64,000 nucleotides of DNA. It comes from Onchocerca volvulus. Taxonomy: Eukaryota > Nematoda > Chromadorea > Rhabditida > Onchocercidae. Positions within the stretch are counted from its first letter, which is position 1, and each line of letters starts with the position of its first letter. The position numbers and the translations under genes are program-made. Location: assembly GCA_000499405.2 (NCBI GenBank), contig HG738139.1, positions 9,138,616 to 9,202,615 on the forward strand, given 5' to 3'. The notes beneath the pieces were generated by a model. That model had not been told where the DNA came from, did no database searches, and worked only from the letters and a program-made list of their open reading frames with translations. Below, piece by piece: positions 25,551 through 38,504 of the stretch.

Positions 25551-28537
25551 ATGCCGAGTGTAACGGAAAACGGTGTGGTTGCATCATCGAACGATGGTAC
25601 AAGTGTTGATTACGATGAAGCTTATCTTTTTGTGGAACGAACGAAGAATGCCAATAGCCTGAGTCCTGAACAAGCATTCGCTCATATGGTTAAGGCCATG
25701 TTGGGCACTGGACTACTCTCATTACCGCTTGCCTTCAAACATGCTGGATTATGGGTCTTTCTTTTCTCTTTTCATCCTTTTCTTTCCTTTATCATTATTT
25801 CATTTATTGGCAGGAAGAAAAGGAGGAAGGAAAAGGGATGAGTACAATCATTTTATTATAATTTTCACATCATAATCGACTAATTCTAATTCGATAAGTT
25901 TTGATTGATTCAACACCCGTTTCATACTCATTTTAACAAAATATAGCTAAATTTCTTGGGCTTGTTTTATCCTTTTCAGCGTTTTCGCATGCTTAATTGT
26001 ATTAATTTAAGTTGGGTTTGGTATTAATGGTTATTTTATGTGGCATATGCCTATACTGCATGAGACTGGTAGTTTATGCTGCACATTACATTTGTCAAAA
26101 GTTGGTTTTATTTTTTATATTCAAGTTTTCGCAACAAGTTTTGCAAAATCAATTTTCAAATAAATCTTTTGGAGAATTTTAAGGACATATTGTAATTTAC
26201 GATTGTTTAATTAAAGGATAATAATTTGTAGTTATTTCGGATTTTTGATTAAAATAAAAATGAAAAACATAGATGTCATTCCAAGTTTCATTTCATAGAA
26301 ACGGCAGAGATGTTATTGATTATGCGAACGTCATGCGGAGTGCCGTAGAAAGTGGACCGACTTGGATAAGTATCCATGGATATTTTTTCAAGTGTGCTAT
26401 ATATTTTGACATTATAAATCATTATTTAAATGACAAAATATCTTTAGTTTCGTTATTTTAATATATTTCAAACTTAATTTATATATTTAAAGTTCAAATC
26501 TTTTACAGACAATTGTTAAATATCAGTATGTTTTGTACGCAACTTGGATTCTGCTGTGTATATTTTGTATTTATGGCTGATAACATCCAAAGCGTATGTC
26601 TTCTTTTTTTATTAACGTATTCTAAAAAAAACTTTAACAAATTTATTGACTTCTTCTCTTTTCTTTTTATAAAATATTTCTTTGAGTTTTTCGATATGAA
26701 TACGGTGATTCACCTACCCAAATCAGTATGGATGGTATTGCTTCTTATTCCAATACTATCGATCTGCTCAATTCGTCGTTTAAATAAGCTAGCTCCATTC
26801 GCCTTTATTGCCAATTGCTTATATTTATGTAAGTTTTCACTTAGTATTTAAGAAACTTCAAAGCTTATTCTTTCTTTTTTTTTTCTGAAATGGCTTAATA
26901 ATTTTTGATGCATTATAAATTCGAAATCCATTGTTTAAAAATATTTCTTTTTACAGCTGCCGTATGTATTTTGTTGTATTTCTTCTTCACTCATTTGAAA
27001 CCGTCATCCGATTTTCCAGCTGTTGGAGAGATTAAAAATATTCCTCTTTATTTCGGAACAGTTCTGTTCGCTTTTGAGGGAGTTGCTGTGGTATGGTAAA
27101 AAAAATTTAGTCTATGATGTTTCCATTCTTCTAGCACTTAATGAATATATGAATTAATTTCGCATAGAGTAATACAGTAAAATTTGTATCATCCAATTAG
27201 CTTTCTCTTTCAGGTTTGTAGTTATCATGTTATTTCTAAAAATTGTATATTTCTTATAATAGATTTTATTTAAAATGCTTTATAACTGCTCAATTCTTTT
27301 CTACTGAAAAGGAAGAATATCTTCGAAAGCACAAAGAAATGAATATTTCGGCAAGTTAAGGTCGTGAATATTTCGCTATTGACAGGTTTTACCGGTGGAA
27401 AGTCGTATGACTCAACCAAAACTTTTTATTAAATGGAATGGAGTTTTGAATTGTTCATGTTTGGTTGTGATGACTATATTTGCAATGATGGGGTTTTACG
27501 GTTACCTTGCTGTTGGTGATGAAGTTGCTGATGCAGTCACTCTGAATGTACCGCACGAATTGTAAATTACTTTTTTAAATTCCCCAAATTGTTTGAAATT
27601 GTAGTTATAAACAGATTAAAATTCTTGACAATTTTCACTATTATTCATTATGCTGCTTATTCGAGAAGTTTTTTGAAAACCTCTTTGTTTTCAGAATGTA
27701 TCAAATAATTAAGCTCATTTTTTCAATGTGTGTAATGGTATCATATCCTTTGCAATTTTTCATCCCAATGGAACGAATTGAAAAATGGGTGACTAGGAAA
27801 ATCCCAGTTGAAAATCAGACAATGTACATCTACTTTGCGCGATATGGAATTGTGTTGTTGACATGTCAGCTTATTCCCTCCATACTAAATATTCCGAATG
27901 TTTAAACTTCTTCGAATTTTTCGAAAATCCTTGAATTTTAAATTGATCGATTTCCAGTTCAAAATAAAAATAACAAAGTTTTCTGCAGTAGATTTTACCA
28001 TAGAATACTAAGCAAAAATGCGAAGTTTCCTATAATAGATTTTGCGATGGGAATATTAACTTGTTTCTTTTTTAGGTGCAGTTGCAGAACTCATTCCACA
28101 TCTTGCATTATTTATCTCATTTATTGGAGCTTTCTCAGGATCTTTGATGGCTTTGCTCTTTCCACCTTTCATCGATCTCCTTGTAATTTTTCGGAATTAA
28201 GTTTAAAATTTGTCAGAAAATTAAATTCCAATAAATTGTTCATGCGACTTAATATTTACTTCAGGAAATATTCAATCACGGATGCCAATTTTCTTCATTA
28301 GTCAATAATCAATGATAATTTGGAAAAGTTAAATAGTTATTATGTTTAGAAATCTAGAAATCTAAAATTTGACTAGAATAAAAATCAATGTTTCAGGTTT
28401 CGCATTCGCGAGGTAAATTAATGTTGAAAGTTTGGATAGTCGATTTGACCTTACTACTTTTTGGACTGCTTGGTTTGTTCACAGGAACATATACTGCATT
28501 GGGTGAAATATTTGAAAAGATTGGACAATCAGTGTAG
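25551..28537 (+). CDS. Proton/amino-acid symporter, SLC36 (PAT)/AAAP family
   Basis: Ten exons join with consistent phase: 25551-25754, 26012-26100, 26299-26391, 26509-26593, 26687-26828, 26957-27090, 27386-27561, 27695-27864, 28076-28182, 28397-28537. They total 1341 nt, 446 residues, which is normal for SLC36. After a short hydrophilic N-terminus comes the family opening MVKAMLGTGLLSLPLAF. Later hallmarks are TQLGFCCVYFVFMADN, FGTVLFAFEGVAVVLPVE, YPLQFFIPMERI and LALFISFIGAFSGSLMALLF. About ten to eleven membrane helices are visible. SLC36 proteins move small neutral amino acids with protons across plasma or lysosomal membranes and feed into mTORC1 signalling. Which substrate and membrane apply here cannot be read from sequence. 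No frameshift or missing segment is seen. Confidence 0.9.
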
Positions 28538-31500
28538 AGTTTGAAACAACTAAATCTATCGCTAAGCTTTAAGAAATAGGAATTCACAAACTTATTTGAT
28601 TGTAAGGAATTCTTAATTATTTGAAGCTTTCTACTCTATCTGTTTTATAAATATAAATGGAATTTCAATTCTTTGTTCAAGATTTAGGGACAATTTCTGT
28701 TCTGAAGTCCTGCAATAATCAAGTTCTGCTGGGTATCAAGCCATTAAGAACTAGTATTGTTTCTTTGTTCTGCTGTATTTATTAAGTTTGTAAAAGTTTC
28801 GTTTGAAGAAATTGTAAATTATCAAATCATCAAATTAATGTTTTAAAAGTAGTATATAAAATACACTTAAGAATTGTTCTTTCATATATAATCATCATTT
28901 CAAATAATTTTTAAGAAAAAGATGCTTAGATGTTTTCATTCCAATTCTCTCAGAATTCTGAATTTGAAAAACGTCCTGTTATTGTCAGTTAGTTAGTGTG
29001 TTGGATAATTTAATAAGGTTATGCATAATTTCAAGTTTCGCATTTGTTGATAATGAATATATTTTTATTGTAATAATATACTTTTAGTTTGATAATTCCT
29101 GTTCAGTATATATTTAATAAGGCTATTTATTAAGACCTATTTTCAAATTTGCACTGCCTGCGTTCTGAATCCATTCAAAAACTGAAGGGGATTTGAAAAA
29201 AAAAAAAGAAAGAAAAAAGGTTTTTCGGGTTATCAAAGTTAATAGAAACTATGTACTGTGAAAGGGAACAGTTTTGAAGGAGGCGAATTAGGAATTTCTT
29301 GTATGGATTGTTGATCGATCGTTTTCCGTTTATAGGAACTTTTAACCTCCTTATAGAAGATCTAACTAGTTTACAGTTGCTGCTTTGTGTTAGACGCTTT
29401 TGCTGCGATGATGATTTCTCTGAGAAGGAAAGACACAGAAATTAAAATAAAGTCGTGAGTTTTTCAGAAAGGATAGTATTGAGTACGATCAAATTTATAA
29501 AATGAAGCAAACATGTATATGAAAAAATGAGGCATAATTTAAAATTTTTCCACTTAAATTTTTCAAGTCCAATTTAATCCAAAAATTTCAAATTTACTGA
29601 AAGTTGGGAATTTTTTGGTCAATTATAAGCCGGATAGGATGAGGTCTTCTTCCTCAGAAGAATGAGGCGTTAGGAACGCAATGAGTTATACGAAATTATA
29701 TTTTTCACATCCAACTAAATTTTTATTTATAAACAATAGTAAATGTTAACTTTGGATATGTATTTGAGGAAAAATGCAATCAAAATGGCCAATCTTTCCA
29801 TTAATTTGAAATCGTTATTGTTCGTTGATCTTTTTCGCTGTTGAATTCTCTCTTCCCTCATTGCAAAAGCAAAAATGTGCTACGAGAAAGTGTTATAAGT
29901 CAAAGGCTACTTTAAAATGTATGATATTTTATTTCAGAAAAAATCTTTGCTGAACTCTGATTTTTATTGCTAAACTTGAAGACACTTCATTCAGACAACA
30001 GTTGTTGAGAAATAAATGAAACTTTTAGTGGATTTGATTGATGGATTCGTGCAGTACAGCTTTAGCTCCTCCCTTCCTGAATTAATCTCTAGTTTGGAAG
30101 GCTTATCGGCTGATATAAAATGTGCAAAGTGTGATTGATAAAGGCATTCATTCGTCAGAAGAATTTGCTGATATCCAGTTCATTTCATTTATTCTTACAG
30201 CTATTCATCATGGCTTCCATCCGATCATTCCTCTCTTCTCCTTATTGAACTTTCCATCATCATATCACATATAAATTAATAGCAAATCCCTGCATTTGAG
30301 TTAACTTTATTCGAAACACTCAATTATCCAATTTTTGCTTTTCAGCAGAAGCATTCATACAGGCAGAAATATTCATTCACATATCTGAGCTTCATCCATT
30401 TCTGTAAGGAATTCCTCAAGACATTTTTCATTTTATAGTTTATAATTGCGAGATAGGCTTAAGGTGTGATCTATCATGCTTGCAGTTAAGTGATACTTCA
30501 ATCTACGTAATCCGAAATAAACATATATTCCGGCGTGAATATCGCTGCAACAAGCTATTCATAAAATCATCTCTCAAATATTGATTTTTCGCTTCACCAT
30601 ATGTTTGTTTTTGATTTGTAGTTTTCAAAGTACTATAGGTCAGATAATTCGTCCTCATCTCTTTAAATCGCTGTTTGGAAGTCATATTACCTCTTTGTTC
30701 ATCAATTGAAATTGCTATTTGATTAAATTAAACTACTGTATGGAGCCACATCAGAATTATGAAATACGACCTGATATAGCTGATGAATTCATCACTTTCA
30801 TTAACCCTTTCCTTTTTTTTCGTTACAAAAGACACCAAATGATAATGTCTGCTATCAGAGTTCCAACGAAACAGGCTGAATGCTATAAATTGAAACTGAG
30901 ATAATTGAGGTTTTACGACATAATTGAGCATTCCTACGGAATGAATTATACATAGGTCATTTGAACGAATTATACATAGGTCATAGGTCACTTGAATGAA
31001 TTATACAGAAGGCCACTTTTTAGGTCACTTATACTACTATCCGTCAGGTGCATTATGCTAAGCAAAATCTTTGCTTTCAGAACATTTTTTTGCATTTTCC
31101 AGTAGCATATATAAATTTGCATAGAAGGAGTCTTCTCGTTACTTAGCATAAAAAACGTGCACTAAAACACTAACAAGTTAGATGCTCATCTGCAATATTG
31201 GTGTTTGAATTTTTTCGCGCGTAAAAATTTGTTAGCTTTGAGACTTTTCGAAAAACTCATGCAGAATATATCACTAGCGATAACTTAGTAAATTACAGCT
31301 ATGTGCTATCAAACTTCTTAATGTCCTCTTGTTGCCGCCTCTTGTTCACGTGAATTCACTTACGTGACCTTTTTCGGAATACTTCCCTTAATAATTAAAG
31401 TCATCATTTTGGTAACACTAAAAGGAAAGTATCGCGGATAAAAGTGATATGTAACATCTAAAGAGAAACGCTAAAATCTTTACTACTAGAGCCATTGCTT

Positions 31501-31614
31501 TTATGATCTCAGAGAATAACCGTAAACAGTTAAATTCAAAACCAAGCTATCTTCTGACTTCTACTGCCAAAATACAAGTATTGCGAATTTAAGTTTAGAA
31601 TTATAGTAATTTGC
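28538..31614. other. 3.1-kb intergenic region, no gene recognised
   Basis: This stretch contains the 3' flank of the transporter and the upstream region of far-1. It is AT-rich, and its open frames of 60-87 codons show no protein character. It contains a short tandem repeat at 30941-31008 and a TATATAAA-like sequence near 31108, about 540 bp upstream of the far-1 ATG. Confidence 0.55.
30941..31008. repeat. Three diverged copies of a 24-30 bp unit
   Basis: GAATTATACATAGGTCA-type units recur at about 30943, 30967 and 30998. The middle unit has an extra TAGGTCA, and the third ends in AGAAGGCCA. The repeated core TAGGTCA occurs several times, and a TAGGTCACTT follows at 31020. Confidence 0.65.
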
Positions 31615-31616
31615 AG
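31611..31616 (+). promoter_or_regulatory. Candidate trans-splice acceptor of far-1
   Basis: TAATTTGCAG ends at 31616, thirty bases before the ATG. It fits spliced-leader addition and a 30-base 5' UTR. Confidence 0.5.
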
Positions 31617-31646
31617 GCAGTCAAGAAACTCTCGTGGACATTTAAA

Positions 31647-33215
31647 ATGTATCACCAGTTGATTCTGATGGCATTGATTGGTGTCATTATGGCAAATGTT
31701 GTTCCGTTTTCAATGAGTAATATTCCGGAAGAATACAAAGGTATGTAAGATATAGAATATGAATGACAGAGTATAAAGATAAGAGCATAAAGGTATAAAA
31801 TTCTACGAATTTTATGCCTCTAAATCTTACTTTTATATTCGTTCATAAATTTAATTGGAACGACTCATAAATTTCGTAAATCCTATATTTCATAAAATCT
31901 CTTAATTTATAAACTTACTTCAGTTAGGCACAATTAAAATAGTCATCCAAGAATTTAATAACTTCCGACCTTCAATCGGCAATTTTTGATTTGTGAATTG
32001 TTTTCTAGATTCACAAATCAAAATTTGTGTTGTAAGAATTGTTTTAAAGTGTTCAAGAAAGAGATTGAGAAGAAAACTTTATAAATTTGCGATTATTTCA
32101 TTGCATGAATTTACTAAACAAAGATCGCAGTGTTTCCAGAATTCATACCGGAAGAAGTAAAAAATTTCTACAAGAATCTGACACAAGAAGATAGACAGAT
32201 TCTTCGTGAGTTAGCAAGCAAACATGCGACATTCACAAATGAAGATGCTGCACTCGAAGCACTGAAAAACAAATCGGATAAACTCTACCAAAAGGCAGTG
32301 GAACTACGAAATTTCGTGAAAGCAAAAATTGACAGTTTAAAGCCAGACGCTAAAGCATTTGTCGATGAGGTGAAGAACTAATAGATTTCCCCATCAAAAG
32401 GCCAGGCATTCTTTACAGAGTTGTTCAGTTTATATTATGCCACACACGATTCCAATTCATTTATTGACGTCATCTTCATTCTAACATTGTTCTAATTTTC
32501 TGCTCTTACCGAAGTATCAACTATTAGTCAAAAAAGATTAATACAGTTACTGAGTCTGATTCATTCCCACTTTTATTTCCTTACTTGCCGAATTTCGTTC
32601 AGTTTATTTCATTAGCTTCATTTATCATTTATTTCCACTACTTCTTTGAATTATATTTTAAAATCAGAATCTTCATTTAGCGAAAATGTACAAAGAAATA
32701 ATCAATCAGATCTTTTCCAAAAATGAGATATATTAATGAAAAAACTCAGTTCACGAATAGAACATTAAAATGACCAAAATTTGAGATAATTGCCAAGGTA
32801 CGATCGTTGCGACCAGAAGATGGACAAAAGCTTGATATGGAAAAACTTAAGCAGGCAGCTCGAGACATCATTGCTAAATATGAGGCGCTGAATGAAGAAA
32901 CTAAGGAAGAATTGAAAGCAACATTCCCTAACACCACCAAAATCATCACCAGTGAGCTTTTTTTTTACAAATTTTATATTTTATAATAATGTCTCAATGC
33001 CATACGAGAAATGTCCTTTTGTACTTTGTACCAGATACATTCTGAAACACTTCTGAAAATATTTTCAAATTTTGGGATTATATATGTCCCTTAGTTCTCT
33101 GCAATAAAATCTCGGACTCTAAACTTAAAATTTTTGTTTAGTCTTATAAAAATAATGTAATATTTCAGACGAGAAATTCAAAAGGATTGCAAACAGCTTT
33201 CTGCAAAAGAATTAG
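31647..33215 (+). CDS. far-1: Secreted fatty-acid and retinol-binding protein FAR-1 (Ov20 family)
   Basis: Four exons (31647-31740, 32140-32369, 32786-32951, 33169-33215) join in phase to 178 codons, the size of filarial FAR-1. Residues 1-16 or so form a signal peptide (MYHQLILMALIGVIMA). The mature protein is almost entirely alpha-helical and highly charged, as expected for the nematode-specific FAR fold, which has no vertebrate counterpart. Two N-glycosylation sequons are visible (NLT and NTT). FAR proteins bind retinol and fatty acids in the worm's body fluid and are released into the host, where they are thought to supply lipids and influence host lipid signalling. Ov20 of Onchocerca is a known antigen. 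The translation agrees, as I remember it, with that protein and is my main reason for placing the window in or near Onchocerca. The acceptor at 32785 (AATTTGAG) is unusual but required by the protein. Confidence 0.93.
31984..32023. repeat. 15-bp perfect hairpin in far-1 intron 1
   Basis: TTTTGATTTGTGAAT at 31984-31998 is exactly complementary in inverted order to 32009-32023, with a 10-base loop TGTTTTCTAG. The hairpin sits about 120 bp upstream of the exon 2 acceptor. Confidence 0.75.
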
Positions 33216-33744
33216 AGAAATTTGGTTGCCGGAAAACATTAATAATATGTCCGCCATCTTTTGTTGTATATCACACCTATTTCGAAAAACAATTTTTGGA
33301 TAAAATAATAATATTGTTAGAAATTAATTGTTGGATTCATTTGTAAAATTCTTATTTTAATCAATATTGTTCACATAAACTATTTATCAGGCAATATGTT
33401 AATTTTCACATATCACTATCTGATTAGAATAAATGGAAGGAAGCTATGGGAGCAAATGGTGAACTGAAGAGAAATCACAAAAATAATCCAGTTTATTTGA
33501 AATCTAGCCTTGGTGTTTATTGTAAACTGACAGTTTGAAAAATACAACCACAAAAAATAAAAAGAGATCTATGGATAGGAAAAATTTATGAATGATCATC
33601 CCAGTCTAAATATATATTTAAAAGCAGATTGACTGTTTACGACAATTTTTAAAAAATTTCATAACCAGCATTTTTTTTTTTCTGAATCTAACAGCATTTA
33701 AGACAATCAGCTTTATAAACACATTGTTGATGATACAGTGAAAT
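33216..33744. other. Tail-to-tail 3' region of far-1 and cku-70
   Basis: Only 529 bp separate the two convergent stop codons. AATAAA on the plus strand at 33428-33433 and TTTATT (AATAAA on minus) at 33492-33497 are candidate polyadenylation signals for far-1 and cku-70. If both are used, the two 3' UTRs would overlap or nearly overlap. Confidence 0.5.
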
Positions 33745-36700
33745 TCATGTGCTTCTGTAGTGTTTTTCAATTGCATCAATAACTTCCGCCTTTTTGGCAT
33801 TTGATTTAATGGGAATAAGTTCCTCGGCTGCCTTCTTCTTTAGTTGAGTTACCGTCATTTTTTCCAGCTGAACTTTGAAATGTTTATAAAAAACGAAATA
33901 AAAGTAGCAATTTTCAAGCAAAACTTATGCATTAATTAAAATACAAAGAAGCTATGAACTTATTAAGAGCTGAACAATTTTAACGACAAACTTTTCCCAT
34001 GATATATCAATAAAACTAGCATTTCAATTTACCAAATGATTGTTGGCCAAACATAATAAGCTTTCGTCCGTCGATTTTTTCTTTTTCCTGTTCCATGTGA
34101 TATCTGCTTAATAAATGTAATTGTTAAAAATTTTCCTAAAGCGGCCTTAGATATTTAAATATTTTTTAACACAAACATTTTTACCTCTAAAGCAAAAAAG
34201 TTTCGAAACAGAGATCAATGGAAGCGACTGTAAGCGAAAGTGTGGAAATGCTAGACAAAAAGTTAGATGGTAAAATGAAACATTATATAAAATGACATAT
34301 AAAATGAAAAAAATTTAAAACTAACTTATCTGATCAGTCTTTCTTACTTTCTTATTGCATTTTTGTTCCGAACTGCAACTATCAGGAAGTGAGGAACGAA
34401 ATTCATCCAACTCTTTTTCTACTCGTTTTCGAAAATCATCACGAGCAAAATATGGCTCTAGAATATTTTCTTTTTACAACAGAGTTTTAGAATATTCTAG
34501 AATGTTACATGAATGCTGATACCAATTTATTGCACTGAATTTTGGTTAATTTCCAATATTTAAACAATCATTGCTATATGCAATAAGTCAGTTATTGAAT
34601 TGAACTTAAGGCCGTTTTGTTAATAGATATAAAGTTTTTCGAAAGATATTTCGATGCTCTAATGACAGAGTTATAAATGAGTTTTCCACTTCTGGAATAA
34701 CTGCAAACGGACATAGCCAAGCATCGATATCTCCTCAGACAAGGCTTATGATATCTATCATTTCACATTGCTGTAGCACATAAGCAGATTTATAGATGTA
34801 AAAACATACGGATCTGATCTTGAACTTCCGGTACTTCATCATAATCTAGAGCCAAAGCTTCAATCACTTTATAATGTCTTTGCAATACTGGAAAATAATT
34901 GACATAATACATATTTTTCGAAAAAAATGGTATCAGAATTTATTTAAAATAACATCCTTCAAAACAAATTAGCTTTTATTTTTTTTCTTTTCTTTTTTTT
35001 TTTTTAAAATCAAAATAATAGAATACGGAACTATCCACCTGGATTATAAAATTTTTCAGGGAAATAATTAGTTGTCAGTTTTTTCACCAATTTTCGTGCC
35101 GCTTCAATTTGTTCTTTTGACGCTAGAAATTGAACATGTTAGTTTTAACAGAAACTAGAACTTCTTAATCTATATATTTCAAATTCTCGATAGCTCTGTT
35201 TACAAACAAGACTTTTCTGAAACTTAACAAAAGCAACTCTCCAATCAAAAAATATAAAAGAGATCACCAGTTGGCCATTCACCCTCCGGATGAGTCATTT
35301 GTTCGCTGAGATCTCGCTTATCCTCTGCAAATGGTAAATATACCAAATGAAATCCAGGATAACAAAATTTTGAGCTGAATTCGCCCTAAAGATATACCAT
35401 TACAGAAAGCGAACGGAAAATTTTTTTCTGAATTTCTTTTAAATGAGGATGCACATAGATAGACATAAGAAAAACCTTCGGATTATCTTCTGCTTGTGGC
35501 ACTAAAGCGACAAGTTTTGGCGGTACATTCGCTTTTTGAGTATATCGACATATTATCATTTTCTTCTGTTTCGTACAAATCTCATAGAGAGTACAGTACA
35601 TCCGGACAGAACCCAAAATATCCTGAAATTAGAATAAACAAAATACATTTGACATCTCAACAGACTCATTGGTCGGATTTTTATAATGAATCTAAATATT
35701 TTATTGAAAATTACTTTAATCATCTTTGTAATGTAAGGCTATCGCCAAAAACTATGATTGTATTCCAAAAACAATTATTTATTTCTCTCTAACGCGCCAT
35801 ATAAGGAAGCAGTAACGCAATTGTAAGACAGAATTATCAGATTTTCCAAACCACTCATTAAATCTTTCTGTTTAGTTCAGTTATAAAAGATGAATATATA
35901 TTTACCTTCTCAAGAGGATAAACAAATTGTGAGCTTCGAACATGATGCGTGATTTTAAGACAAGAAAGAGGTTTAAATCCGAGCAACAATATACCTGCAA
36001 AAAGCTATCAGCAATAATATATCTGCAAATGCTATCTAAAATTAAAATTGAAGAATACTAAAGGATAAACGAATAATAAAGAATACTTGTTATCTCTTCT
36101 TCCCTTTAAGGCGAAATAGAAAAATAGTTCTGATAAGAATTTAAGTGTATCAAAATGTTGTTAAAAGCTTCATTCAAAAAAAAAAAAAAAACCGATTTTA
36201 ACCATCTTTTCTTATTTCTTGCAAAATGATCAATACGTAGAAAAACCTGGTGATGTCAATCTTCGTAACTTTTCGATTTCATCTGCGGACAGATTAATAA
36301 TTTCACCACCAATCTGTCGCTGTCGAATGATCTCCTTATCAAGTAATGGCATTTCCTCACCAGTCTTTAACAAAGAGTTATTTTAAAAATGATTGGGAAA
36401 TCTTGGAAATAAAATTTCTTTGTATTAAAAAAAAATACAAAACTGTAATTCAAATTACTAGAAATAGCTGGTTAAGCCACTGAAAATTTTAGAAAGTCTA
36501 AAATACAAACTTCTTTATTAATATATATATGTGACCGTTGCATAATTTGATTTTCTTCGGCATCTAGAATCGCAGGTTGAGGTATCTTTTCTGAACGTAG
36601 CAAAGAGTAGCTGAAGAATAATTATTCTTGAAAATGCAGCATGATTTTTCACATGAATAAACAATCATGAAAATAGAAAAAAAAAAAATATAGAGGAGAA

Positions 36701-38500
36701 CGGCACAAACATCCCAACTGAAAATTTCAGTCCATTTCCGAATTCGAAATCCATGCCTGCTATATTTCGACGTGCATACTGCTTCTTCGGTATGCTGCAA
36801 AACGAAAAACTAAATACATATTATCATTCAGACATTGGAATTCGCAATTTATTTGTTTTAAAGAAATGCATCGCAGAAATTATGTAAAATGAACTCTTTT
36901 TCCAGCTCGCTGATGTTTTCAAAATTCTTTTCAACATTTGGGTCCAGCTGTTCCTGAAATAAATATAATCACAAAAAAAATCAGTAATAAGAAAAGCCAA
37001 AGTACAGAAATTTCAAAAAAAAAAAGTCTGGCATTTAACAAATTTCATAGACATATTAGCATCAAAGCTTACCAAAACACTGAAAACAAGCGCATCGTTT
37101 TCAGCAGTAAGTGGATAAATCAAAAACTCTGTGTCATGACTGCGAAGATCATCAGCGTTTTTGCAAGCGGAGATACGATGTTGATTATTTGTGTCAAACG
37201 GATTTGTTTCGTTCGTGAAAAGATAAACTATTCGTTTTCGGAAATAAGGTCTGCAATTTGAGTTTCTGCAGAAATTCGCAAACGAAACTAGTGTTAGAAA
37301 TTCAAATTAATAGTTTTCAGAAAGAAATCAAAGAAACTTACGTCCGAGAAGTTACTCTTTTGATGCATAAAAACAATACTTCGCTGTAATCACAACGGCC
37401 GTGCCCACCACATATATTTTTGAAAGATGACAATATGTCCCCTATAAATAAATTTGAATTTAAATTTGTGACATTAAAAATTAAAAAACCAGTTACAAAT
37501 TTTAAAAAAAGATTAGAAAACAGTTTACAAAGCCAGTTAAAAATGAAACAAATTGAATTAAAAGGAAAACAATATATTATCAGAGTTGGGCAATGAATTC
37601 TATCTCAAGAATCACAATAATTTTATACTGAAAAAAATTATTTAGCAAGAGAATTTTCGTAGTAAGAAATCCAAGAATTCAATTCAGAAATTCAGAAAGA
37701 TACCTGATTTTAATAATTTATTCAGTTCTTTGATTCGTTCAGCTGATACTTCTCCAACCTCTTGAATAACATATACATGGTCAATTGAATGCGATTTAAT
37801 TTGCTGAAAACACTCCTATTGAGCAATCATTATTTAGAAATACTTTTAGATTCTGAGTCTGACGATTGTGCATATCCTTAGATGTTTTAGAAAAATGATA
37901 TTTTTTAATTCCTTCGCAATTTGCAAATTATTGAAAATCCTCCTCTAAAACAACATATTTTAGAACATTTTTTCAGCATCCTTTTCATTCTCATGTTTTA
38001 ATAATCCAAAAAAAAATTTCTATTCATTTTTAAATGCACGCCATTCCAAAGACTAACCAGCATATAAGAATCGAATTTAGAGAAGTGGAATCACAAGACA
38101 TTCTAAATAGACAAATATTAAGATCAGTGTTGGAAAAAATTACAGTGTTTAGGAAGATGCAACAAGTATGCTCTCCAGGTGTTGAGGTCACGGCTTTGTT
38201 GATCATTTGCAAACGCATAATCTGTAAGAATTGCTAATGATAAGCATATCAAGAAGACTTCATAAACGATGGTCTAATAAAAAGTTCATGGGTAATGCAG
38301 TGGAAATAAGAAAAGAAAAATAGATATACTTTTAAAGCTCTTCGAAATGCACAATCGTTATCTGAATCATCGTTCTCGTATTTCTCGAACATTTTAGCAG
38401 AAGCATCAATAAGAAAAACGGTGCATTTTTTACCGCCATCTTCTGTTAGGGTAGAAACTTCTCCAAAGTCTTCATCCATAAATTCGTCATCCTCATCCAT
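33745..38500 (-). CDS. cku-70: Ku70 subunit of the Ku DNA end-binding heterodimer
   Basis: Seventeen minus-strand exons chain in phase: 38500-38330, 38221-38144, 37803-37704, 37441-37342, 37250-37073, 36953-36895, 36794-36707, 36585-36511, 36364-36247, 35994-35906, 35622-35476, 35385-35268, 35122-35039, 34887-34810, 34457-34348, 34087-34033, 33872-33745. They total 1776 nt, 591 residues (vertebrate Ku70 is about 609). The acidic N-terminus is followed by the vWA-like domain (CTVFLIDASAKMF, RKRIVYLFTNETNPF). Next is the beta-barrel ring core (LLLGFKPLSCL, MIICRYTQKANVPPKLVALV, GFHLVYLPFAEDKR), then the C-terminal arm (VLQRHYKVIEALALDY) and a SAP domain (MTVTQLKKKAAEELIPI...). Ku70 pairs with Ku80, encircles broken DNA ends and starts non-homologous end joining; it also acts at telomeres. 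The exon 8 acceptor (36586, GAAAAG) is poor and chosen for frame. Confidence 0.9.
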
Positions 38501-38504
38501 CTCT
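38501..38504 (-). promoter_or_regulatory. Candidate trans-splice acceptor of cku-70
   Basis: On the minus strand TTCTTGCAGAG directly precedes the ATG at 38500, a strong acceptor two bases from the start codon. A 5' UTR this short is typical of spliced-leader addition and supports this start. Confidence 0.55.

Noticed and set aside
20372..28537. Operon linking the CRAL-TRIO/GOLD gene and the transporter
   Set aside because: They are on opposite strands and 3.3 kb apart, so they cannot be co-transcribed.
36938..37261. 107-codon plus-strand frame
   Set aside because: It is the antisense shadow of the Ku70 exons at 37250-37073 and 36953-36895.
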